From the NCBI RefSeq assembly GCF_014164785.1, contig NZ_JACJFN010000004.1, forward strand, positions 124,001 through 188,000: DNA of 64,000 nucleotides, in the 5' to 3' direction. This DNA is from Aquipseudomonas guryensis. GTDB lineage: Bacteria > Pseudomonadota > Gammaproteobacteria > Pseudomonadales > Pseudomonadaceae. The notes beneath the pieces were generated by a model, which saw only the letters and a list, made by a program, of their open reading frames with translations, was not told the origin of the DNA and made no database searches. Shown piece by piece: positions 51,428-59,133 of this stretch. The translations under genes and the position numbers were made by a program. The stretch's first letter is position 1, and each line of letters begins with the position of its first letter.

Positions 51428-53026
51428 ATGCGACGTTGGAACGGATGGGGTGACGAGGCCACGCAGGTGGTGCTGCCGGCCAATGGCGGCGCCTTCCTCG
51501 AGGCGCGGGTTGGCATGGGTCAGGCGCTGGCCGATGCCAGCCTGGCGCAGGTGCTGGCCCAGGTGCCGGCGTCGCGCTTGCTCGCTCGCCATCCGTTGGT
51601 CTGCCTGGACGCTGAGGTGCGCGTACGCCATGCCCGCGGGCAGAGCCTGCCGGACTGGCTGGCCATGCGCTCCGGCGACTTCGGCGTGTTTCCCGATGGC
51701 GTGGCCCTGCCGGAAACCCCGGCGCAGATCCGCGAGCTGCTAGCCTGGGCCCGTGAGCACGACGTGATCGTGATTCCCTACGGCGGCGGCACCTCGGTGG
51801 CCGGGCATATCAACCCGGTCGAGTCCGAGAAACCGGTGCTGACCCTGTCGCTGGAGCGCATGACCCAGCTGCTCGACCTCGACGAGAGCAGCCTGATCGC
51901 CACCTTCGCTCCCGGCGCCAACGGCCCGCAGGTGGAAGCGCAGCTGCGCGCCCGCGGCTACACCCTCGGCCACTTCCCGCAGTCCTGGGAGCTGTCGACC
52001 CTCGGCGGCTGGGTTGCCAGCCGCTCCAGCGGCCAGCAGTCGCTGCGCTACGGGCGCATTGAGCAGCTGTTCGCCGGCGGCAAGCTGGAGACCTTCGCCG
52101 GCACCCTGGAAATACCGACCTTTCCGGCCTCGGCTGCCGGCCCGGATCTGCGCGAGCTGATCCTCGGCAGCGAGGGCCGCTTCGGGGTGATCTCCGAGGT
52201 CAAGGTGCGGGTCACCCGGTTGGCTGAGCAGGAAAAGTTCTTCGCCGTGTTCCTGCCCAGCTGGCAGCAGGCCCTGGCCGGCATCCGCGCGCTGGTGCAG
52301 GCCCGCGTGCCGCTGTCGATGCTGCGCCTGTCCAACGCCATCGAGACCGAGACCCAACTGGCTCTGGCCGGCCACCCCGAGCAGATCGCCTGGCTGGAAA
52401 AATACCTGGCCCTGCGTGGCGCCCGTTCCGGCAAGTGCATGCTGACCTTCGGCGTCACCGGCAACCGCGCGCAGAACGCGCTCTCGGTGAAACAGGCCAA
52501 GCGCCTGCTCAAGGGGTTCGGCGGGGTGTTCACCGGCACCCTGCTGGGCAAGAAGTGGGCGGAAAACCGCTTCCGTTTCCCCTACCTGCGTCATGGCCTG
52601 TGGGAGGCCGGTTATGCGGTGGACACCCTGGAAACCGCCACCGACTGGAGCAACGTCGACAACCTGCTGAACAAGGTCGAGGACAGCCTGCGTCATGGCC
52701 TGAGCGAGGAGGGCGAGCGGGTGCATGTGTTCACCCATCTGTCGCATGTCTACGGCCAGGGTTCGAGCATCTACACCACCTACGTGTTCCGCCCCGGCAG
52801 CAGCTACGGCGAGACCCTGGCGCGCTGGAGCAAACTCAAGCAGGCGGCCAGCCAAACGATTGCCGACAACCGCGGCACCATCAGCCACCAGCACGGTGTC
52901 GGTCGTGACCATGCGCCGTACCTGGCGGCGGAGAAAGGCGAACTGGGTATCGCCGTGCTGCAGAGCATGGCGCAGCATTTCGACCCGGAAGGGCGCCTGG
53001 CCCCTGGCGTGCTGCTGGAAGACTGA
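51428..53026 (+). CDS. FAD-binding oxidase, alkyldihydroxyacetonephosphate synthase-like
   Basis: 532-residue VAO/PCMH-family flavoprotein. The FAD-binding domain includes IPYGGGTSVAGHINPVE (about 117-133), LGHFPQSWELSTLGGWVA (about 179-196) and ILGSEGRFGVISEVKVRVT (about 245-263). The C-terminal half matches eukaryotic AGPS in layout, ending with HGVG and DPEGRLAPG. AGPS swaps the acyl group of acyl-DHAP for a fatty alcohol; here the AGPS His triad region reads SHQHGVG. A tyrosine in the GSSIYTTYVF region is kept. It is 124 bp from the divergent AraC gene and ends 2 bp before the GlpD-like gene. Confidence 0.82.
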   Translation: MRRWNGWGDEATQVVLPANGGAFLEARVGMGQALADASLAQVLAQVPASRLLARHPLVCLDAEVRVRHARGQSLPDWLAMRSGDFGVFPDGVALPETPAQIRELLAWAREHDVIVIPYGGGTSVAGHINPVESEKPVLTLSLERMTQLLDLDESSLIATFAPGANGPQVEAQLRARGYTLGHFPQSWELSTLGGWVASRSSGQQSLRYGRIEQLFAGGKLETFAGTLEIPTFPASAAGPDLRELILGSEGRFGVISEVKVRVTRLAEQEKFFAVFLPSWQQALAGIRALVQARVPLSMLRLSNAIETETQLALAGHPEQIAWLEKYLALRGARSGKCMLTFGVTGNRAQNALSVKQAKRLLKGFGGVFTGTLLGKKWAENRFRFPYLRHGLWEAGYAVDTLETATDWSNVDNLLNKVEDSLRHGLSEEGERVHVFTHLSHVYGQGSSIYTTYVFRPGSSYGETLARWSKLKQAASQTIADNRGTISHQHGVGRDHAPYLAAEKGELGIAVLQSMAQHFDPEGRLAPGVLLED

Positions 53027-53028
53027 AC

Positions 53029-54603
53029 ATGACTTGGAACGCCGCCTGGCGTGAGACGGCGCTGCCCGAGCTGGCGGCGCGCGACTGGGATCTGATCGTG
53101 GTTGGCGGCGGCATCAGCGGCGCCGGCATCTTGCGTGAGGCGGCGCGGCGTGGCTGGAAATGCCTGCTGCTGGAACAGCGCGACTTCGCCTGGGGCACCT
53201 CCAGTCGCTCGTCGAAGATGGTCCACGGCGGCCTGCGCTATATCGCCAAGGGCCAGCTCGGCCTGACCCGCGACTCGGTGCGCGAGCGCCAGCGCCTGCT
53301 CAGCGAGGCGCCGGGGCTGGTCGATGCCCTGCCGTTCCTGTTTCCCCATTACCGCGGGCAGTTTCCCGGGCCCAAGGTCTTCGGCGGGCTGCTCGGCGTT
53401 TATGACGCCCTGGCCGGCCAGCGCCTGCACCGTTATCAGCCGCTACGAGAGCTGCGCTTTCTCGCTCCCGGTTTGCAGGATGAGCAACTGCTGGGTGCCA
53501 CCCAGTTCACCGATGCGGTGACCGACGATGCGCGTCTGGTCATGCGGGTGCTGGGCGAAGCGCGAGCCGAGGGCGGCGAAGCGCTCAACGGCCTGCGCGT
53601 GGTCGAACTGACGCGCGACAGCGGCCGGATCATCGGCTTGCAGGCCGAGGACAGCGAGTCCGGCCAACGCTACGCCTTCCACGCCCGGGTGGTGGCTCAG
53701 GCCACTGGCGCCTGGGCCGATGCGCTGCGACGCAAGGAAGGTCTCGAACATATCCGTCCGTTGCGGGGCAGCCACCTGCTGCTGCCGGCCTGGCGCCTGC
53801 CGGTGGCCCAGGCGATCAGCTTTATGCACCGGCAGGATCGGCGCCCGGTGTTCGTCTTCCCCTGGGAAGGCGCTACGGTGATCGGCACCACCGACCTGGA
53901 TCACGCGGAGACGCTGGATCGCGATGCGCGTATCACCAGTGATGAGGTCGATTATCTGCTGGCCGCCTGTGCCCAGGTATTTCCCGCCGCCGGCGTCAGC
54001 CGTGACGATGTGCTGTCGAGCTGGGCCGGGGTGCGGCCGGTAGTCAGCGCAGACGCAGCGCCCACCAGCAAGCCGTCGGACGAGAAACGCGAACACGCCC
54101 TGTGGGTCGAACCCGGCTGCGTGACCCTCGCCGGTGGCAAGCTGACCACCTTCCGCCTGCTGGCCCTGGAAGTGCTGCGCGCCTGCGCGCCCTTTGCCGA
54201 CAAGACGGTCGAGGATGTCGGGCAGCCGGTGTTTCATCGGCCTGCGGCGCTGTCGCTGCCGGGCCTGAGTGCCACGCAGCAGCGCCGCCTGGCCGGTCGC
54301 CATGGTTTGGCGTTGCCGCATCTGGCGGCATTGCTGGACGAGCTGGGCGGCGAGCGCATCGGGGTCAGCGATACCCTGTGGGCCGAGCTGGCTCAGGCCT
54401 GCGACGATGAGCTGGTGCTGCACCTGGACGACCTGCTGCTGCGCCGCACGCGCATCGGCCTGCTCCTGGCTGACGGTGCCGCTGCTGAGCTGCCGCGCAT
54501 CCGTGCCCTGTGTCAGCCGCGCCTGGGCTGGAGCGATGCCCGTTGGGACGCTGAACAACAACGTTATCTGGAGCTGTGGCGCCGTTGCTACAGCCTGCCG
54601 TGA
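53029..54603 (+). CDS. FAD-dependent glycerol-3-phosphate dehydrogenase-like protein
   Basis: 524-residue GlpD-family oxidoreductase. FAD-binding GGGISGAGILREAARRGW (about 26-43), SSRSSKMVHGGLRYI (about 58-72) and the C-terminal DAO_C domain (about 400-515) match GlpD, which oxidises G3P to DHAP and reduces quinone. It is not adjacent to glpF/glpK and has an atypical context, so it may be a specialised paralog. It begins 2 bp after the AGPS-like gene; the FGGY kinase gene follows at once. Confidence 0.85.
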   Translation: MTWNAAWRETALPELAARDWDLIVVGGGISGAGILREAARRGWKCLLLEQRDFAWGTSSRSSKMVHGGLRYIAKGQLGLTRDSVRERQRLLSEAPGLVDALPFLFPHYRGQFPGPKVFGGLLGVYDALAGQRLHRYQPLRELRFLAPGLQDEQLLGATQFTDAVTDDARLVMRVLGEARAEGGEALNGLRVVELTRDSGRIIGLQAEDSESGQRYAFHARVVAQATGAWADALRRKEGLEHIRPLRGSHLLLPAWRLPVAQAISFMHRQDRRPVFVFPWEGATVIGTTDLDHAETLDRDARITSDEVDYLLAACAQVFPAAGVSRDDVLSSWAGVRPVVSADAAPTSKPSDEKREHALWVEPGCVTLAGGKLTTFRLLALEVLRACAPFADKTVEDVGQPVFHRPAALSLPGLSATQQRRLAGRHGLALPHLAALLDELGGERIGVSDTLWAELAQACDDELVLHLDDLLLRRTRIGLLLADGAAAELPRIRALCQPRLGWSDARWDAEQQRYLELWRRCYSLP

Positions 54604-54621
54604 CCTGCCGTGGAAACCGAC

Positions 54622-56181
54622 GTGACCGAACAACGCTACCTGCTGGCCATCGACAACGGCACCCAGAGCGTGCGCGCGCTGCTCTTCGACCTGGCCGGCA
54701 ACCTGCTGGGCAAGGGTAAAGTCGAGCTTGAGCCCTATTACTCGGCGCACCCCGGCTGGGCCGAGCAGGACCCCGAATACTACTGGGCCAGCCTCGGCGA
54801 GGCCTGCCGGCGCCTGTGGGCCAGCGTCGAGATCGACAAGCGCCAGATTGCCGGAGTATCGCTGACCACCCAGCGTGGCACCCTGATCAATGTGGATGCC
54901 GAGGGCCGGCCGCTGCGCCCGGCGATTCTCTGGCTGGACCAGCGCCGCGCCGAGGTGGCTGGGCACATCAAGGGCCCCTGGGGCTGGTTGTTCAAGCTGA
55001 TCCGCGAAGAGGCCACGGTGGATTACTTCCGTGCCCAGGCCGAGGCCAACTGGGTCTCCCAGCAGCAGCCGCAGATCTGGGCCAATACGCACAAGTTCCT
55101 GCTGCTGTCAGGCTTTCTCACCCATCGTCTGAGCGGCCGCTTCGCCGACTCGGTGGGCAGTTGCGTGGCCTACCTGCCGTTCGACTACAAGCGCCTGTGC
55201 TGGGCCAAACCCAGCGACTGGAAGTGGCAGGCCATTCCGATCCGGCCGTCGATGCTGCCCGAGCTGGTCAAGCCGGGTGAGCGCTTGGGTTCGATCACGG
55301 CCGAGGCCAGCCGGCATACCGGCATTCCCGAAGGCCTGCCGCTGATTGCTGCGGCCTCGGACAAGGCCTGCGAGGTGATCGGTGCCGGCGGCGTGGAGCC
55401 GAGCACGGCCTGCCTGTCCTATGGCACCACGGCGACCATCAACACCACGCGTTCGACCTACCTGGAAACCATCCCGCTGATCCCACCGTACCCGGCGGCA
55501 ATTCCCGACCACTACAACACCGAAGTCATGATTTTCCGCGGCTTCTGGATGGTCAGCTGGTTCAAGGAGCAGTTCGGCCACGCCGAGCGTCAGCGCGGCC
55601 TGGAGCTGGGGGTGGAAGCGGAAACCCTGTTCGATGAGTTGGTCAACAGCGTGCCGCCCGGCTCCATGGGCCTGACGCTGCAGCCGTTCTGGTCGCCGGG
55701 CATCCGTGAGCCGGGGCTGGAGGCCAAAGGGTCGATCATCGGTTTTGGCGACGTGCACACTCGTGCGCACCTCTATCGTGCCATTCTCGAAGGCCTGGCC
55801 TACGCCCTGCGTCAGGGCAAGGAGAAGATCGAGAAGCGCTCGGGCACCCGCATCAGCCGTCTGCGCATCTCCGGCGGCGGCTCGCAGAGCGATGCGGCCA
55901 TGCAGCTGACCGCCGATATCTTCAACCTGCCGGCCGAGCGCCCGCACCTGTACGAGACTTCCGGCCTCGGCGCGGCCATCGACTGTGCCGTCGGCCTCGG
56001 TCTGCACCCTGACTTCCCCACGGCCATCGCCGCCATGACTCGCGTGGGTAAGGTGTTCCAGCCCAATCCGCAGGCGGTGCAGGTCTATGAGCGGCTGTAC
56101 CGCGAGGTCTACCTGCGCATGTACCAGCAACTGCGCCCGCTGTATCGCAGCATCCGCGAAATCACCGGCTATCCGGCCTGA
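54622..56181 (+). CDS. FGGY-family carbohydrate kinase (glycerol-kinase-like)
   Basis: 519-residue two-domain kinase. [16 protein letters not shown] (about 7-22) is the N-terminal phosphate loop. [21 protein letters not shown] and [13 protein letters not shown] (the Asp being the expected catalytic base) follow, and the C-terminal [20 protein letters not shown] (about 417-436) is the FGGY signature. Family members phosphorylate glycerol, xylulose or similar polyols; the substrate here is unknown. It starts at GTG 54622, with GGAA 6 nt upstream; a second GTG at 54610 is possible. Fourth gene of the cluster. Confidence 0.85.
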   Translation: MTEQRYLLAIDNGTQSVRALLFDLAGNLLGKGKVELEPYYSAHPGWAEQDPEYYWASLGEACRRLWASVEIDKRQIAGVSLTTQRGTLINVDAEGRPLRPAILWLDQRRAEVAGHIKGPWGWLFKLIREEATVDYFRAQAEANWVSQQQPQIWANTHKFLLLSGFLTHRLSGRFADSVGSCVAYLPFDYKRLCWAKPSDWKWQAIPIRPSMLPELVKPGERLGSITAEASRHTGIPEGLPLIAAASDKACEVIGAGGVEPSTACLSYGTTATINTTRSTYLETIPLIPPYPAAIPDHYNTEVMIFRGFWMVSWFKEQFGHAERQRGLELGVEAETLFDELVNSVPPGSMGLTLQPFWSPGIREPGLEAKGSIIGFGDVHTRAHLYRAILEGLAYALRQGKEKIEKRSGTRISRLRISGGGSQSDAAMQLTADIFNLPAERPHLYETSGLGAAIDCAVGLGLHPDFPTAIAAMTRVGKVFQPNPQAVQVYERLYREVYLRMYQQLRPLYRSIREITGYPA

Positions 56182-56258
56182 TTGCCCCGCTCCAGGGACT
56201 TCCGCGCGTAACCGGCTGTCTGCATATACTCGGGTGCATTCTGCACAAGGAGTAGGGC

Positions 56259-57155
56259 ATGAGCGAACGCAAGGCACTGCTGATCCTGCACGGCAAGCAG
56301 GCATTGAATGAAGAAGTGCGCGCCGCCGTGCTGGCGCAGCGTGAAGCCGGCTGGGAGTTGGCCGTGCGCCTGACTTGGGAAGCCGGCGACGCCGCGCGCC
56401 TGGTCGATGAGGCGCTGGCCGCCGGTTATCCGACCCTGATTGCTGGTGGCGGTGACGGCACCCTGCGTGATGTCGCCGAGGCCATGGCCCTCAGCGAGAT
56501 GCAGGCTTCCCTGGTGCTGCTGCCGCTGGGCACGGCCAATGATTTTGCCCGGGCGGCGGGCGTTCCCCTGTTGCCGGGCGAGGCCCTGGCCCTGCTGGAT
56601 GAGCCGCCCAGGTCCATCGATCTGGGGGAGGTGGACGGCCAGCTATTCCTCAATATGGCCACCGGCGGTTTCGGTTCGAAGATCACCGCCAATACCTCGG
56701 AAGACCTGAAGAAGCTGCTCGGTGGTGCCGCTTACTTCCTCACCGGGCTGACACGCTTCTCCGAGGTGCATTCGGCGTTCGGGCGTTTCCAGGGGCCGGA
56801 TTTCAGTTGGGAGGGTGAGTTTCTCGCCCTCGGCATCGGCAACGGGCGCCAGGCCGGCGGTGGTCATCTGCTGTGTCCGCAGGCGCTGGTGGACGATGGT
56901 CTGCTGGATCTCTGCATCGTGCCGGCGCCGCAGGATATGGTCGGCACCTTGGGCACCTTGTTGTCCGGCGGCATTCTCGGTCTCGAATCGGTATCGGTCA
57001 GCGCGCGCTTGCCCTGGGTCGAGGTCGAGGCGGCAGAGGGGCTGGATATCAACCTCGATGGTGAGCCCCTGGAGAGTCGGCGCCTGCGCTTTGCCGCGCG
57101 CCCGGGCGCCTTGCGCGTCCACCTGCCGGCGGGCTCGCCACTGCTGCGCAGCTGA
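56259..57155 (+). CDS. yegS: Lipid kinase, YegS/diacylglycerol-kinase family
   Basis: 298-residue YegS-type kinase that phosphorylates a lipid alcohol such as diacylglycerol or phosphatidylglycerol. The GGGDGT motif (LIAGGGDGTLRDVAEAM, about 61-77) and PLGTANDFAR (about 92-101) are the catalytic-domain signatures. The C-terminal half is the beta-sandwich of the family, ending in LDINLDGEPLESRRLRF. It has its own start with AGGAG upstream, 77 bp after the kinase gene, and is last in the cluster. Confidence 0.9.
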   Translation: MSERKALLILHGKQALNEEVRAAVLAQREAGWELAVRLTWEAGDAARLVDEALAAGYPTLIAGGGDGTLRDVAEAMALSEMQASLVLLPLGTANDFARAAGVPLLPGEALALLDEPPRSIDLGEVDGQLFLNMATGGFGSKITANTSEDLKKLLGGAAYFLTGLTRFSEVHSAFGRFQGPDFSWEGEFLALGIGNGRQAGGGHLLCPQALVDDGLLDLCIVPAPQDMVGTLGTLLSGGILGLESVSVSARLPWVEVEAAEGLDINLDGEPLESRRLRFAARPGALRVHLPAGSPLLRS

Positions 57156-57244
57156 GGCATGATTGCGCCTGGCCATCCGCTTTCATTTAGCCCGCAACTG
57201 GCCGATACACTGGCTAGACTCGATTTAGTTAACAGGAGCGCGTA

Positions 57245-58171
57245 ATGGCCGGCATTCTCGATTCAGTGGATCAACGCACCCAACTGGTGGGTGAGAACCG
57301 CCTGGAAATCCTTATGTTCCGTCTGGCCGGCAGGCAACTGTTCGCCATCAACGTGTTCAAGGTCCAGGAAGTCCTGCAACTGCCCAAGCTGACCCTGATG
57401 CCGCAGCGCCATCCGCACGTGTGTGGTGTGGTCAACCTGCGCGGGCAGACCCTGCCGGTGATCGATCTGTCCCAGGCCATCGGCATGCGCCCGATTACCC
57501 CGAGCGAGAACAGCACCATCATCGTCACCGAGTACAACCGCTCGGTGCAGGCCTTCCTGGTCGGCGGCGTGGATCGCATCCTCAACCTCAACTGGGAATC
57601 CATTCTGCCGCCGCCCGGTGGTGCCGGCCGCCAGCATTACCTGACGGCGATCACCAAGGTCGACGACCAGATCGTCGAAATCATCGACGTGGAAAAGGTG
57701 CTGTCTGAAATCGCGCCGATGAGCACCAAGGTGTCCGACGAGAAACTCGCCGATCCGCTGCTGGCCAAGGCGGTGGGCCGCGAAGTGCTGCTGGTGGATG
57801 ACTCCACCGTGGCCCTTAACCAATTGCGCGAGACCATGTCCCAACTGGGCCTGCGTACGCACTCGGCCAGCGATGGCCTCAAGGCCCTGCAGCTGCTGAA
57901 GAAGTGGGCTGACAGCGGCGAGGTGATGACCGACAAGTTGCTGATGATCTTCACCGATGCAGAAATGCCGGAAATGGATGGCTATCGCCTGACCACGGAG
58001 ATCCGCAACGATCCGCGCCTGAAAGACCTCTACGTGGTGCTGCACACCTCGCTGTCCGGCAGCTTCAACGAAGCCATGGTGAAGAAGGTCGGCTGTGACA
58101 ACTTCCTCTCCAAGTTCCAGCCGGACAAGCTGGTCGATGTGATTCGCGAGCGCCTGCAGCTCGACGAATAA
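57245..58171 (+). CDS. cheV: Chemotaxis coupling protein CheV
   Basis: 308-residue CheW-CheY fusion that links chemoreceptors to CheA with adjustable signalling. CheW-like domain (about 1-165, with VFKVQEVLQLPKLTLMPQRH and VVNLRGQTLPVIDLSQAIG), then a receiver domain (about 180-300) with VLLVDDSTVALNQLR, the phosphorylated Asp in IFTDAEMPEMDGYRL, and the switch Thr/Lys in LHTSLSG and DNFLSKF. GGAG precedes the ATG. Monocistronic. Confidence 0.94.
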   Translation: MAGILDSVDQRTQLVGENRLEILMFRLAGRQLFAINVFKVQEVLQLPKLTLMPQRHPHVCGVVNLRGQTLPVIDLSQAIGMRPITPSENSTIIVTEYNRSVQAFLVGGVDRILNLNWESILPPPGGAGRQHYLTAITKVDDQIVEIIDVEKVLSEIAPMSTKVSDEKLADPLLAKAVGREVLLVDDSTVALNQLRETMSQLGLRTHSASDGLKALQLLKKWADSGEVMTDKLLMIFTDAEMPEMDGYRLTTEIRNDPRLKDLYVVLHTSLSGSFNEAMVKKVGCDNFLSKFQPDKLVDVIRERLQLDE

Positions 58172-58250
58172 GCCGTCACCGGCGCGACGGGCTTGAGCTG
58201 GTCGCGCGCTCGCCGTATAACCGGCATCTTTCCCCCCAAGGATGCCGGTC

Positions 58251-59054
58251 ATGCAACTCGCTGCCCTCTATCGCTACCCACTCAAGTCCGGCAAGGCCGA
58301 AAGCCTGGCCAGCGCGCGTCTGGATGCCTTGGGCCTGGTGGGTGATCGGCGCTGGATGCTGGTGGAGGAGGGCAGTGGTCGTTTCCTCACCCAGCGCCTG
58401 CTGCCGCAGATGAGCCAGCTTTCGGCGCTGTGGAATGCGGCGGGCGGCCTGACCCTCAGCGCGCCGGGGCATGACAGCCTGGATGTGCCACTGCCAGATG
58501 CCGATGGTAACTTGCGCGGGGTGACCGTCTGGCGCGACAGCCTGCGCGTGCCGGATGCCGGCGATGCTGCCGCCGAGTGGCTGAGCGCCTTTATCGGCCG
58601 CGCCTGCCGTCTGGTGCAGGTGCCGGAAAGCCGCGCGCGGCAGGTCGATACTGGTTATGCCCAGCCCGGCGACAAGGTGGCCTTTGCTGACGGTTTTCCG
58701 CTGCTGCTGATTGGCCAGGCCTCGCTGGACGACCTGTCGGCACGGGTCGGTCGGCCGCTGGAGATGCTGCGCTTTCGTCCCAATCTGGTGGTGCAGGGCA
58801 GCGCGGCGTTCGCCGAGGATGGCTGGAAACGCATCCGCATCGGTGCGCTGGAGTTCGAGGTGGCCAAGGGCTGCAGCCGCTGCGTGCTGACCACCATCGA
58901 TCCGCAGACCGGCGAGCGCAGCGCCGACCGCGAGCCGCTGACCACCCTGAAGACCTACCGCGAGCGCGATGGCGAGGTGTATTTCGGGCAGAACCTGTTG
59001 CCGCGCGGCGTTGGTGAGCTGCAAGTCGGCATGCCGGTCGAGGTGCTAGCGTAG
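58251..59054 (+). CDS. MOSC-domain protein (YcbX-like)
   Basis: 267-residue protein: N-terminal MOSC_N beta-barrel (about 1-120, MQLAALYRYPLKSGKAESLA) and MOSC domain (about 120-265) with the expected metal-cofactor Cys in AKGCSRCVLTTIDPQTGE. YcbX-type enzymes reduce N-hydroxylated compounds using the molybdenum cofactor with an electron donor; a donor domain is not fused here. Start at 58251, with AAGGA 8 nt upstream; the ATG at 58242 lies inside that Shine-Dalgarno. Its TAG stop lies inside a REP element. Confidence 0.88.
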   Translation: MQLAALYRYPLKSGKAESLASARLDALGLVGDRRWMLVEEGSGRFLTQRLLPQMSQLSALWNAAGGLTLSAPGHDSLDVPLPDADGNLRGVTVWRDSLRVPDAGDAAAEWLSAFIGRACRLVQVPESRARQVDTGYAQPGDKVAFADGFPLLLIGQASLDDLSARVGRPLEMLRFRPNLVVQGSAAFAEDGWKRIRIGALEFEVAKGCSRCVLTTIDPQTGERSADREPLTTLKTYRERDGEVYFGQNLLPRGVGELQVGMPVEVLA

Positions 59055-59099
59055 CCGGGAGGTTTCAAGGGGGGTATTCCCGGATTGCATCCGGGCTAC
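59051..59099. repeat. REP-type palindrome overlapping the MOSC stop codon
   Basis: GTAGCCGGGA (from 59051) faces CCCGGATTGCATCCGGGCTAC (59079-59099). The TAG at 59052-59054 is the stop codon of the MOSC gene. Confidence 0.65.
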
Positions 59100-59100
59100 G

Positions 59101-59126
59101 AAAACGGGCGCCCTTGGGCGCCCGTT
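59101..59126 (-). terminator. Rho-independent terminator of slt
   Basis: Arms AACGGGCGCCC and GGGCGCCCGTT around TT. Read on the minus strand, it is followed by TTTT, just beyond the slt stop. Confidence 0.8.
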
Positions 59127-59133
59127 GTGCATT

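Noticed and set aside
53443..55092. 549-codon minus-strand frame opposite the GlpD-like and FGGY genes
   Set aside because: Composition-driven antisense frame; both plus-strand genes are clear family members.
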